From positions 3,162,001 through 3,226,000 of the forward strand of contig CP111109.1 in the NCBI GenBank assembly GCA_026314275.1: 64,000 bases of DNA, given 5' to 3'. The notes beneath the pieces are model-generated. The model did not search any database, was not told the DNA's origin, and worked only from the letters and a program-made list of their open reading frames with translations. Position numbers and translations under genes: made by a program. Each line of letters starts with the position of its first letter. Position 1 is the stretch's first letter. Source of the stretch: JAGOEY01 sp017997515 (GTDB lineage: Bacteria; Pseudomonadota; Gammaproteobacteria; Burkholderiales; Burkholderiaceae_C). This document shows positions 16,367 to 25,263 of the stretch, piece by piece.

Positions 16367-18758
16367 ATGTCTGCACTATTTAGCCCGACCGCCCTGGTCG
16401 TACCGTTTGAAAACCTGAGAATGGACGACGTCGAGTCGGTGGGTGGCAAAAACGCCAGCCTCGGCGAGATGATTTCCCAGTTGCCCTCGGGCGTGCGGGT
16501 GCCCACCGGTTTTGCCACCACGGCCCATGCATTCCGCCAGTTCCTGGCCCACGACGGTCTGGCCGACAAGATCAGCGCCCGGCTGGCCAAGCTGGACACC
16601 GAAGACGTGCGTGCACTGGCCGCCGCTGGCGCCGAGATTCGCGGCATGGTCGAGGCCCAGCCGTTCCCCGGCCGACCTGCAGGCCGCCATTGCTGAAGCA
16701 TTTGCCACCCTGTCCGCAGGCAATGCGGAAGCATCGTTTGCCGTGCGCTCGTCCGCCACGGCCGAAGACTTGCCCGACGCTTCTTTTGCGGGCCAGCAAG
16801 AAACCTTCCTGAACGTGGTCGGCATCGACGCCGTGCTGCACAAGATGAAGGAAGTGTTCGCCAGCCTGTACAACGACCGTGCCATCAGCTACCGCGTGCA
16901 CAAGGGTTTTGCGCACGATATCGTGGCGCTGAGCGCCGGTGTGCAGCGTATGGTGCGCTCCGATCTGGGTGCCGCCGGTGTGATGTTCACCATCGACACC
17001 GAATCCGGGTTTGACCAGGTGGTGTTTATCACCAGCAGCTACGGCCTGGGCGAGACGGTGGTGCAGGGCGCTGTGAACCCTGACGAGTTCTATGTGCACA
17101 AGCCCATGCTGAAAGCGGGCAAAAAGGCCGTCATCCGCCGCAATCTGGGCAGCAAGATGGTGCAAATGGAGTTCACCACCGCCGCAGAAAAAGCCGCCAC
17201 CGGCCAACTCGTCAAGACCACCGACGTGCCCACCGAGCAGCGCAACCGTTATTCACTCACAGACGCCGACGTCGAGCAACTGGCCCAGTACGCGCTGGTG
17301 ATCGAAGACCATTATGGCCGTCCGATGGACATCGAATGGGGCAAGGACGGCACCGACGGCTTGCTCTACATCCTGCAGGCCCGGCCCGAAACGGTGAAGA
17401 GCCAGCAGGCCGGCAAGGCCGAGCTGCGTTACAAGCTCAAAGGCAAAAGCAGCGTGCTGGCCGAGGGTCGCGCCATTGGCCAGAAGATCGGCACCGGCCC
17501 GGTGCGCTTGGTACACAACATCAGCCAGATGGACCAGGTGCAGCCCGGTGACGTGCTGGTCACCGACATGACCGACCCGAACTGGGAGCCGGTGATGAAA
17601 CGCGCCAGCGCCATCGTCACCAACCGCGGTGGCCGCACCTGCCACGCCGCCATCATTGCGCGTGAACTGGGTATTCCGGCCGTGGTGGGGTGTGGTGATG
17701 CCACCGAAAAACTCAAGACCGGCACCCTGGTGACGGTGAGCTGCTCGGAAGGTGACACAGGCTTTATCTATGACGGCCTGCTGGACACCGAAGTGACCGA
17801 GGTCGAGCGCGGCACCATGCCCGCGATCAAGACCAAGATCATGATGAATGTGGGCAACCCGCAGCTGGCTTTTGACTTCTGCCAACTGCCCAACGAAGGT
17901 GTGGGCCTGGCCCGGCTGGAGTTCATCATCAACAACAACATTGGTGTGCACCCCAAGGCCATCCTCGACTACCCGAACATCGATGCGGATCTGAAAAAGG
18001 CCGTCGAATCGGTGGCCCGTGGCCATGCGTCGCCCCGCGCTTTTTACGTGGACAAGGTCGCTGAAGGTGTGGCCACCATTGCCGCCGCCTTCTGGCCCAA
18101 GCCGGTCATCGTGCGCCTGTCGGACTTCAAGTCGAACGAATACCGCAAATTGATTGGCGGCAGCCGTTACGAGCCCGAAGAAGAAAACCCGATGCTCGGC
18201 TTCCGCGGCGCGGCACGTTACATCAGCGCCGAGTTTGGTGAAGCCTTCGCCATGGAATGTGCGGCCCTGAAGCGTGTGCGTAATGACATGGGTCTGACCA
18301 ACGTGCAGGTGATGGTGCCCTTTGTGCGCACCCTGGGCCAGGCCGAAAAGGTGACGAACCTGCTGGCACAACATGGTCTGAAGCGCGGCCAGGACGAGCT
18401 CAAGGTCATCATGATGTGTGAAGTGCCGAGCAACGCCATCCTGGCCGACGAGTTCCTGCAGTTCTTCGACGGTTTCTCGATCGGCTCCAACGACCTGACC
18501 CAGCTCACCCTGGGGCTGGATCGCGACTCCGGCCTGGAGCTGCTGGCCGCCGACTTCGACGAGCGCGACCCCGCCGTCAAAGCCATGCTGAGCCGCGCCA
18601 TCACCGCCTGCAAGGCGCAAGGCAAATACGTCGGTATCTGCGGCCAGGGCCCGAGCGACCACCCGGACTTTGCCCAGTGGCTGGCCGAGCAGGGTATTGC
18701 GTCCATTTCGCTGAACCCGGACAGCGTGATCGAGACGTGGAAACAGCTCGCGAAATAG
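16367..18758 (+). pseudogene. ppsA: Phosphoenolpyruvate synthase, disrupted by a 1-base frameshift
   Basis: PEP synthase makes PEP from pyruvate, ATP and water for gluconeogenesis. Reading starts MSALFSPTALVVPFENLRMD, with the ATP-grasp start SVGGKNASLGEMI. It breaks at the CCCC run 16666-16669 after VEAQPFP, hitting a stop about 10 codons later. Removing one C restores PADLQAAIAEAFATLSAGN and a 796-residue enzyme of normal length. The rest is complete: phosphohistidine domain GGRTCHAAIIARELG (His about 426) and C-terminal PEP/pyruvate domain ending ISLNPDSVIETWKQLAK. Everything downstream is well conserved, so a sequence error or very recent mutation is likelier than decay. A structured repeat follows the stop codon directly. 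Confidence 0.9.
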
Positions 18759-18862
18759 GTACACCCCCAGGCTTCGCGGACTGCGTTCCGCTACTCCTAC
18801 CCCCTTGCAGGGGGCGACGCCAGTGGCCCGGCAAAGCCGGTTCCACGGCGTCTGCTGGAAGG
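18759..18862 (+). repeat. Stop-adjacent three-hairpin repeat, copy A (after ppsA)
   Basis: Starts directly after the ppsA stop as GTACACCCCCAGG. P1 GCGGA-N6-TCCGC, P2 CCCCC-TTGCA-GGGGG, P3 (18816-18852) GACGCC/GGCGTC, GTGG/CCAC, CCGGC-AAA-GCCGG. Homologous to copies at 51028, 22005 and 58053. Confidence 0.85.
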
Positions 18863-18892
18863 GATGGCGCGCTTCATGCCATGCGCGCCTGT

Positions 18893-18931
18893 CTTGCCCC
18901 CTCTCCCTCTGGGAGAGGGTTGGGGTGAGGG
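18893..18931 (+). repeat. CCCTCTCCC...GGGAGAGGG palindromic repeat
   Basis: CCCTCTCCCTCTGGGAGAGG forms a short hairpin followed by GTTGGGGTGAGGG. This is a widely dispersed proteobacterial palindrome. A diverged version follows repeat copy B at 51168-51206. Confidence 0.6.
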
Positions 18932-18995
18932 CACTCGGCGCATCCTTGCGTAATCACCGAGAGGTGATCTGTGTGCGGGATGCGATGATCGGGTG

Positions 18996-19295
18996 ATGGA
19001 CACCGACACCTCCACACCTTCGCCGCCCATCTCTGAAATCATTGGTCCCCAGCACTGGCCTCTGAAAGCCGTGCTGCTGACAGTGTGGGCGCTGGCGTCT
19101 TTCGGGGTGTGTTACTTCGCCCGCGACCTGCAGTTTCTGGTGGCGGGCTGGCCGTTTGGCTTCTGGATGGCGGCACAAGGGGCGGTGCTGGTGTTTCTGG
19201 CCATTGTGGTGGTGCATGCCTGGGCCATGAACCGGTATGACCGGCTCGCTGCCACCGCGCCTGCTCACTCACCCGAGGCCGCACCGGATGTCTGA
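18996..19295 (+). CDS. DUF4212 small subunit of sodium/solute symporter
   Basis: 99-residue membrane protein with two helices (about residues 24-42 and 52-74), matching the DUF4212 small subunit always found with VC_2705-type symporters. The motif CYFARDLQFLVAGWPFGFWMAAQG is characteristic (only part given here is diagnostic: FLVAGWPFGFWMAAQG). The ATG at 18996 is used instead of the preceding GTG. The stop codon overlaps the symporter start by 8 bp, so translation is coupled. Confidence 0.88.
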   Translation: MDTDTSTPSPPISEIIGPQHWPLKAVLLTVWALASFGVCYFARDLQFLVAGWPFGFWMAAQGAVLVFLAIVVVHAWAMNRYDRLAATAPAHSPEAAPDV

Positions 19296-21357
19296 CCCGC
19301 AGTTGGAGAGTGCGCGCATCGACCGTGCTTACCACTGGCGTCTGCACCGCATCCTGGCGGGTTATGTGCTGGGGGTCTTGCTGTTTGTGCTGCTGCTGGC
19401 CTGGGCCGAGCAGAACGGCCTGTCGCGACAGTGGATCGGGCCGATCTTTCTTTTCTCCACCGTGATGGTGTACGCCGGTATCGGCATCTATGGCCGCACC
19501 ACCGATGCCGACGACTATTACGTGGCCGGGCGGCGTATCCCGGCCATGTACAACGGCATGGCCACCGCCGCGGACTGGATGAGTGCGGCCTCGTTCATCA
19601 GCCTGGCCGGGGCCTTGTACCTGCAGGGGTTCTCCGGCACGGACGGGCAGCCTGGCGGACTGGCGTACCTGCTGGGCTGGACGGGGGGCTTTTGCCTGGT
19701 GGCCATGCTGATTGCGCCGCAGTTGCGCGCGCTGGGGCTGTACACCGTGCCCGAGTTTTTTCAGCTCCGTTTTGGCGGCACCTGGCCCCGCCGTATTGCC
19801 GCGCTGGCCACGGTGGCGTGTTCGTTCACCTATGTGGTGGCGCAGATTTATGGGGTGGGCCTGATCGCCTCACGGCTGACCGGGGTGCAGTTCGAGATCG
19901 GCATCATGCTGGGGCTGGGTGGGGTGCTGCTGTGCTCCTTCCTGGGCGGCATGCGGGCCATCACCTGGACGCAGGTGGCCCAGTACGTGGTGCTGCTGCT
20001 GGCATTTCTGATTCCGGTGTCCTGGCTGGCCTACAAACAGCTGGGCAACCCGCTGGCACCGGTGGTGTACGGCCAACAAATCGACAAGGTGGCGGTGCTG
20101 GAAGACAGGCTGCGCAACGACCCCGCAGAACAGGAAGTGGCCGCCGAATTTCAGCGCCGCGCACGTATGTACGAGGAGCGCTTGCTGGACGTGGACTCTG
20201 CACTGGAGCAGGAGCGCGCCCGGGCGCAGGCACGTATCCACCAGCTGCGGGCGCAGAACTCCGACGTGGCACTGATCATTGCGGCCAGCCGCGAACTGGC
20301 CGCGCTGCCCAAGGACGCCGCCAGCGCCCGCGAGCGCTGGACCCGCGCGATGCAGGAGAGCCGTGAGCGCTCCCGCCCTTTGGGTGGTTTGCCCCAGCAC
20401 AGCCAGGCCTTTGACGGTGACCCCCATGGCACGCCGGAAGAGCAGGCCCTGTTCCAGAACTCGCGGCGCAACTTCCTGGCCCTGATGTTCTGCCTGATGG
20501 TGGGCACAGCCGGTTTGCCCCATTTGCTGACCCGTTATTTCACGGTGCCCAGCGTGGCAGAGGCGCGTACGTCGGTGGCGTGGTCGCTGTTTTTTATTGC
20601 GCTGCTGTACCTCAGTGTGCCCGCGCTGGCCCTGCTGGTGAAGTTTGAAGTCATGAACAACCTGGTCGGCAGCTCCTTTGATGCCTTGCCAACATGGATG
20701 GGTCAGTGGAGCAAGGTGGACGCGTCGCTGTTGTCGGTCAGCGACGTCAACGGCGACGGCATTCTGCAGCTGGGCGAAATCCGCCTGGGGGCAGACCTGG
20801 TGATGCTGGCCACGCCGGAGCTGGGTGGCATGCCTTATGTGGTGTCAGGCCTGGTGGCGGCTGGGGGTTTGGCGGCAGCCTTGTCCACGGCGGACGGCTT
20901 GCTGCTGACGATCAGCAACGCATTGGTGCGCGATATGGTGTACGCCAACACACGGCGCCGTGCCATGCCGGAGCAGCGGGTGATTCTGACCAAATTTGCG
21001 CTGCTGGCCGTGGCCATGCTGGCGGCATCCGTGGCGGCGCTACGCCCGGCGGGTATTTTGCCCATGGTGACGGCGTCGTTTTCGCTGGCCGCTGCTGCAC
21101 TGGTGCCTGCCATGCTGCTGGGCCTGTTCTGGCGTGGAGCCACCCGGCAAGGGGCTGTGGCGGGCATGCTGGTGGGGCTGGTGGTCGTGATTTATTACAT
21201 GCTTGCCCACTCGGATGGCCTGTTGTCCGGAGTGGGCCGCAGCCCCACGTCGAACCTGTGGTTTGGCATCCAGCCGATGTCGGCAGGGGTGTTTGGTGTG
21301 CCTGCGGGCCTGCTGGTGGCGTGGCTAGTGAGCCTGTTCTGGAAGCGCTCCGCCTGA
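19288..21357 (+). CDS. Sodium:solute symporter, VC_2705 subfamily
   Basis: 689-residue inner-membrane SSS-family transporter, probably for short monocarboxylates such as acetate. The N-terminal core contains DDYYVAGRRIPAMYNGMATA and DWMSAASFISLAG. A cytosolic charged insert of about 110 residues (265-380, Arg/Glu/Ala-rich, probably coiled coil) interrupts the membrane core. A perfect EF-hand-type loop DVNGDGILQLGE (486-497) precedes LATPELGGMPYVVSGLVAAG. I recall a similar acidic loop in other members of this subfamily. It pairs with DUF4212 and lies behind ppsA, which suits growth on C2/C3 acids. Confidence 0.9.
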   Translation: MSDPQLESARIDRAYHWRLHRILAGYVLGVLLFVLLLAWAEQNGLSRQWIGPIFLFSTVMVYAGIGIYGRTTDADDYYVAGRRIPAMYNGMATAADWMSAASFISLAGALYLQGFSGTDGQPGGLAYLLGWTGGFCLVAMLIAPQLRALGLYTVPEFFQLRFGGTWPRRIAALATVACSFTYVVAQIYGVGLIASRLTGVQFEIGIMLGLGGVLLCSFLGGMRAITWTQVAQYVVLLLAFLIPVSWLAYKQLGNPLAPVVYGQQIDKVAVLEDRLRNDPAEQEVAAEFQRRARMYEERLLDVDSALEQERARAQARIHQLRAQNSDVALIIAASRELAALPKDAASARERWTRAMQESRERSRPLGGLPQHSQAFDGDPHGTPEEQALFQNSRRNFLALMFCLMVGTAGLPHLLTRYFTVPSVAEARTSVAWSLFFIALLYLSVPALALLVKFEVMNNLVGSSFDALPTWMGQWSKVDASLLSVSDVNGDGILQLGEIRLGADLVMLATPELGGMPYVVSGLVAAGGLAAALSTADGLLLTISNALVRDMVYANTRRRAMPEQRVILTKFALLAVAMLAASVAALRPAGILPMVTASFSLAAAALVPAMLLGLFWRGATRQGAVAGMLVGLVVVIYYMLAHSDGLLSGVGRSPTSNLWFGIQPMSAGVFGVPAGLLVAWLVSLFWKRSA

Positions 21358-21488
21358 TGCGGGTTTTCCGCGTGGGCGATAGCCTCTTTTGTAGTCACAA
21401 TTGTTAACATTTGCAGATGCCCATGCCGAGGTGGCACTTTGGCAAGGCAGCCTGCACAACCTAGCGCTGTGACTTCAGGAGAGGCAAC

Positions 21489-21983
21489 ATGATTTACTCC
21501 AAAACGGAGACGGGCCGGCAGGTGGTCAAGGACCGCTCGGTGCCCCTGACACCCCGCCAACGTTCGGCGTTTATTCTGTTTGACGGCAAACGCACGGTGG
21601 ACGGTGTGCTGGCCGCCACGGCGGGTATGGGGGTGACAGCGGAAGACATCCAGTTCATGGCCGACAGCGGCCTGCTGGCTGTGGTGGAGGGGGCTGCTGC
21701 GGCTGCGCCAGCGCGCACTCCGGCAGTGGCTCCGGTGGCAGCACCAGAGCAGGCCGCTGCACCTGCGGTGGTGCGCAGCAGCCGCTCGGACCAGGAGCGT
21801 TACCAGGACGCGTACCCCATTGCCACTGCACTCACCGCCAACATGGGTTTGCGCGGTTTCCGCCTGAATCTGGCGGTGGAGGGGGCAGGGAGTTACGAGA
21901 AGCTGCTGGAGCTGTCACCCAAGATCCGCGAAGCGGTGGGGGACGAAAAATTTGCCCGGCTTGACCGGGCTTTGAACAGCTGA
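21489..21983 (+). CDS. Conserved-looking hypothetical protein
   Basis: 164-residue soluble protein I do not recognise. The N-terminal third (TGRQVVKDRSVPLTPRQRSA, then FDGKRTVDGVLAATAGMGVT) resembles a small winged-helix or response-type fold. An Ala/Pro-rich linker (about 68-97) joins it to an alpha-helical C-terminal domain beginning SDQERYQDAYPIATALTANM. AGGAGAGGCAAC immediately before the ATG is a strong ribosome-binding site. It stands alone, between the symporter and the FKBP gene. Confidence 0.75.
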   Translation: MIYSKTETGRQVVKDRSVPLTPRQRSAFILFDGKRTVDGVLAATAGMGVTAEDIQFMADSGLLAVVEGAAAAAPARTPAVAPVAAPEQAAAPAVVRSSRSDQERYQDAYPIATALTANMGLRGFRLNLAVEGAGSYEKLLELSPKIREAVGDEKFARLDRALNS

Positions 21984-22004
21984 AGGGGCATCCCAGCAGC
22001 GCTG

Positions 22005-22108
22005 CATGGGCCCAGTCCAGTGCACCCGCGGATCTGGCTTAGCCAGGCCGCTGGGTGTGCCCCCCTCGCGCAGCAGAGGGGGGAAGCGGCAGAGCCGCTT
22101 GGGGGTGC
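22005..22108 (-). repeat. Stop-adjacent three-hairpin repeat, copy C (after FKBP gene)
   Basis: Begins at the base after the FKBP stop, read on the minus strand. P1 AAGCGGC-TCT-GCCGCTT, P2 CCCCCCT/AGGGGGG with a longer loop, P3 (22023-22057) CACCC/GGGTG, GCGG/CCGC, CTGGC-TAA-GCCAG. Pairing is kept while the bases differ from copies A, B and D. Confidence 0.8.
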
Positions 22109-22465
22109 TTACTTCACCCCGAGCAGTTCCACGTCGAACTTCAGTGTGGCGTTCGGTGGAATCACACCACCAGCGCCACGTGCGCCGTAGCCGAGTTCGG
22201 CGGGAATGATCAGCGTACGTGCGCCACCAATCTTCATGCCTTGCACACCTTCGTCCCAGCCGCGGATGACCATACCCGCGCCCAGCGAAAACACGAAGGG
22301 GTCGTTGCGGTCTTTGCTGGAGTCGAACTTGGCGCCTTGCACGCCGTTGTTGTAGAGCCAGCCGGTGTAGTGCACGGTGACGTTCTGGCCTTTGCGGGCC
22401 TCGTCGCCGCCACCCACGATGGTGTCCTCAAACTGCAGGCCGGTTGCGGTGGTGGTGGTTGCCAT
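22109..22465 (-). CDS. FKBP-type peptidyl-prolyl cis-trans isomerase
   Basis: 118-residue single-domain FKBP that catalyses proline isomerisation during folding. Core residues are present: VTVHYTGWLYNNG, FDSSKDRNDPFVFSLG, VIRGWDEGVQGMKIGG, and GYGARGAGGVIPPNATLKFD. There is no signal peptide, so it is probably cytoplasmic. Monocistronic, with a structured repeat immediately after its stop codon. Confidence 0.95.
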   Translation of the reverse strand: MATTTTATGLQFEDTIVGGGDEARKGQNVTVHYTGWLYNNGVQGAKFDSSKDRNDPFVFSLGAGMVIRGWDEGVQGMKIGGARTLIIPAELGYGARGAGGVIPPNATLKFDVELLGVK

Positions 22466-22480
22466 GGTGAAATATCTTTC

Positions 22481-22560
22481 TTGCTATAAAAAATGTAGCT
22501 GGAGGCGCATGTGGAACGTGCGCCGGAGCACTAAATGGTACTGAAACAGGTATAAAAATG
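22481..22560 (+). repeat. Dispersed AT-rich hairpin repeat
   Basis: TTGCTATAAAAAATGTAGCT then GGCGCATGT-GGA-ACGTGCGCC (stem with one G-T pair) and an AT-rich tail ending TATAAAAATG. Same architecture as 53071, 36316 and 29380. It lies upstream of the FKBP gene. Confidence 0.75.
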
Positions 22561-22599
22561 CCCTGCAATGCGGCTGGCGCATGCAGGGCATGGGTGCGT

Positions 22600-22923
22600 T
22601 TAAGCGGCGGACGTGGGGGTCTTGGCCTGTTGGGCCGCGACCCATTTGCCTGCGAATGCCTGCAGGTCGTTCAGGCGCTTGAGCAGGTCGGCACCCGAAG
22701 GGGTGACACCATAACCGTCGCTGCCGTGGGTCATCAGGCCGGCTTCGCGCAGCTCTTTGATGCGGGTGTTGAGCGTGTTGGGGGTGATGCCGCCCACGCT
22801 GTCTTGCAGCAGACGGAAGGTCTGGGGGTGGCCGTCTCTCAGGGCCCACAACACGCGTATGGCGTAGCGGGATTCCAGCAGGGCCAGCAGCTGGTGGACA
22901 GCCGCGTTTTCTTTGGAACTCAT
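22600..22923 (-). CDS. HxlR-type winged-helix transcriptional regulator
   Basis: 107-residue DNA-binding protein with the HxlR/MarR-like winged helix: LLESRYAIRVLWALRDGHPQ, then FRLLQDSVGGITPNTLNTRI (recognition helix) and the wing GLMTHGSDGYGVTPSGADLL. Lacks the usual N-terminal Cys of redox-sensing HxlR members. Divergent from the HPP/CBS gene across 273 bp, which could be its target. The AT-rich repeat at 22481 follows it downstream. Confidence 0.82.
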   Translation of the reverse strand: MSSKENAAVHQLLALLESRYAIRVLWALRDGHPQTFRLLQDSVGGITPNTLNTRIKELREAGLMTHGSDGYGVTPSGADLLKRLNDLQAFAGKWVAAQQAKTPTSAA

Positions 22924-23004
22924 GTGCGCTTATCTCCTGGGTGTGTTTGTGGTTTGGCGGATGCCTGTGGCGTCTGCCCGTGGGGGCACGCGCAGCTGCG
23001 GCGA

Positions 23005-23050
23005 CTATAGCAAAAAATCCCATGTGCTACAAGTTTCATAGCTGTAGCAG
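23005..23050. repeat. Dispersed AT-rich repeat fragment in divergent promoter
   Basis: CTATAGCAAAAAATCCCATG and TTTCATAGCTGTAGCAG show the TATAGC/ATAGCTG cores of the AT-rich family in partly inverted arrangement. The 273-bp gap 22924-23196 contains this and the promoters of the HxlR and HPP genes; nothing else is recognised. Confidence 0.4.
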
Positions 23051-23196
23051 ACAGTTGGCTGCACGCTACAGCCTTGTGCTGCTGGTAATTTCTGATGTAT
23101 GGACGCGTGCCAGTGCACAACATCGGTGCACAGACCCAAGGGGTATTGCCCTTGGTTGCAAAATCACGGGTTTTGCGAGGACTTCGCCGCGTGTCC

Positions 23197-24209
23197 ATGC
23201 CAGACCAGAATCCCGATCCCGCTTCACCCTCTGTTGTCCCCGCTGTTTCACTGCCTGTGCGTGCCACGGCCTGGCTGCGGGCATTCCAGCCCCAGCCATT
23301 GGCGGTGGACGGCCGCGAACGCTGGCGGGCCACGCTGGGCGCACTGGTGGGGGCCGCCTGTGCGTTCGCCATTCCGGACCAGGCCCTGGCCGCAGCCACC
23401 GCTGTGGGGCTGGCCATCGCACTCATGTTTGCGCTGCGCTGCCTGCACCCGCCTGGTGGTGCCACTGCTTTGCTGGTGGTGATCGGGCACAACACCGACG
23501 TGCATTTTGCGGCGTTCCCGATCTTTTTTGACTCGGTGGTGTTGGTGCTGGCAGGCGTGTTGTACAACCAGCTGACGGGCCGCCGTTACCCCCATACCCA
23601 GGAGACGCCCCGGTCAGCAGGGGCGGCATCGGGGTCACGCTTCAGTTCACAGGACCTGGACGTTGCGCTGGCCCGCTACAACCAGGTGCTTGACGTGAGC
23701 CGGGACGACCTCGAGGCCCTGCTGCACCATGCCGAGCTGGCCGCCTACCAGCGCAACCTGGGCGAGCTGCGTTGCGAGGACATCATGACGCGCCAGCCAT
23801 TTGCCGCAGAGTTTGGCACCCCCTGCGGGACGCGTGGGCGCTGATGCGGCGCGAAAAGGTCAAGGCGCTGCCGGTGGTGGACAAAGCCCGGCGTATCGTC
23901 GGCATCGTCACCGTGGCGGACTTCATGCGGCACGTGGACATGGACAGCCACGAGAGTGTGGGTGACCGCCTGCGTGCGCTGGTGCGGCGTGCGGGCGCGG
24001 TGGCGTCGGAAAAACCCGAGGTGGTGGGGCAGATCATGACCCGGCAGGTGCGGGTGGCCAGTGCACACCGCTACATGATCGAGCTGGTGCCCTTGTTCTC
24101 CGATGGGGGGCACCACCACATCCCCATCATCGACGCCGACCAGCGGCTGGCCGGCATCATCACCCAGACCGATCTGGTGCGGGCGCTCTACCGCGCGGTC
24201 AAGCCTTGA
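23197..24209 (+). pseudogene. HPP-family membrane protein with CBS pair, frameshifted and internally deleted
   Basis: HPP proteins join four membrane helices to C-terminal CBS domains. Here LRCLHPPGGATALLVVIG identifies the HPP domain, and CEDIMTRQPF plus KALPVVDKARRIVGIVTV and HHIPIIDADQRLAGIITQTD identify two CBS repeats. Two faults are seen. (1) A missing C in the run 23819-23823 ends the frame at 23844; adding one C joins EFGTP to LRDAWALMRREKVKALPVVD. (2) The N-terminal part runs from RWRATLGALVG straight to AACAFAIPDQ, lacking the family's APxGAS and SPLAQP segments. That suggests an in-frame loss of roughly 50 residues between similar LVG-coding sequences. Probably non-functional if both are real. 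Confidence 0.8.
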
Positions 24210-24246
24210 TGGTCTGAAAACGCACGCTGCAGCTTAGAACGTGTTC

Positions 24247-25119
24247 TCAGGACGCAATGGCGCGTTGGGCCATCACCTCACCCAGCCGCACCGCACGTCC
24301 CGGAACCCAGGCCGGGTTGAACTGCAGCGGCCCCTGCGGGAACAGCAGCACCACGGTCGAGCCCAGCAGAAAGCGGCCCATCTCGTCGCCTTGCTGCAGC
24401 TGCACCGGGGTGTCCTGGTAAAGCCATTCACGCACCGTGCCGGTACGTGGTGGGTTGACCACGCCGTGCCAGGTGGTGGCCATGCTGCCGACAATCGTGG
24501 CCCCGACCAGCACCATCACGAACGGGCCGTGCTCGCCGTCAAACACACACACAACCCGCTCATTGCGCGCAAACAGGCCGGGCACACCGCGCGCGGTGGT
24601 GGGGTTGACCGAGAACAGATCCCCCGGCACATAAATCATGCGTTTGAGCGTGCCCGCACACGGCATGTGGATGCGGTGGTAGTCGCGTGGGCTCAGGTAG
24701 ATGGTGGCGAATGTGCCGTTCTGGAATTCGGCGGCCAGTGTGGCGTCGCCACCCACCAGCGCGGTGGTGGAGTAGTGGTGGCCTTTGGCCTGGAAGATCT
24801 GGTCTCCTGCCGACCCGGTGATGGGGCCGAACTGGCTGATGGCCCCGTCCACCGGGCACACCAGATCGGCCAGCGCCAGCGGGCGCACACCGGGCTTCAG
24901 GGCGCGGGTGAAAAATGCGTTGAAGCTGGCGTAACTGGCAATGTCCGGGTTGGCCGCCTCGGCCATGTTGACCTGGTACTTGCCCACAAACCACTGGATG
25001 ATGGCCGTGGTGGTGCTGCCCCATTGTGCGGATGCAACCCAGCCTGCGAACTGGGTCAGCGCCTTTTTGGGCAGAAGGTATTGGGGCCATACGGCAGAGC
25101 GGTCAGACACAGGCGGCAT
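24247..25119 (-). CDS. psd: Phosphatidylserine decarboxylase proenzyme
   Basis: 290-residue membrane-associated enzyme making phosphatidylethanolamine from phosphatidylserine. The self-cleavage site LGST is at residues 252-255; cleavage before Ser254 generates the pyruvoyl cofactor and the alpha and beta chains. Conserved catalytic regions CPVDGAISQFG (Asp near 90) and SPRDYHRIHMPCAGTL (His near 147) complete the Asp-His-Ser set known from E. coli. Full length. It converges with the HPP gene and is upstream, on the same strand, of nothing obviously related. Confidence 0.96.
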   Translation of the reverse strand: MPPVSDRSAVWPQYLLPKKALTQFAGWVASAQWGSTTTAIIQWFVGKYQVNMAEAANPDIASYASFNAFFTRALKPGVRPLALADLVCPVDGAISQFGPITGSAGDQIFQAKGHHYSTTALVGGDATLAAEFQNGTFATIYLSPRDYHRIHMPCAGTLKRMIYVPGDLFSVNPTTARGVPGLFARNERVVCVFDGEHGPFVMVLVGATIVGSMATTWHGVVNPPRTGTVREWLYQDTPVQLQQGDEMGRFLLGSTVVLLFPQGPLQFNPAWVPGRAVRLGEVMAQRAIAS

Positions 25120-25173
25120 CCAGGGTGGCTACAGGGAGACCGATTCTATCGGTGGCAGCCTTGCAGGGTTATT

Positions 25174-25240
25174 TTGCTATTGAATGTATAGCTGCTTGCG
25201 AAGGTGCAGCGGGCGCAGGAAGGAGATTTTGTTCATAAAG
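25174..25240 (+). repeat. Dispersed AT-rich hairpin repeat
   Basis: TTGCTATTGAATGTATAGCT followed by GCTTGCG and a tail containing TTCATAAAG. A diverged copy of the family seen at 53071 and 36316. Confidence 0.6.
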
Positions 25241-25263
25241 TTCGCCATTCCTGCCGCACAGGG

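Noticed and set aside
17253..18764. 503-codon minus-strand frame opposite ppsA
   Set aside because: Antisense shadow; the plus strand encodes PEP synthase with all motifs.
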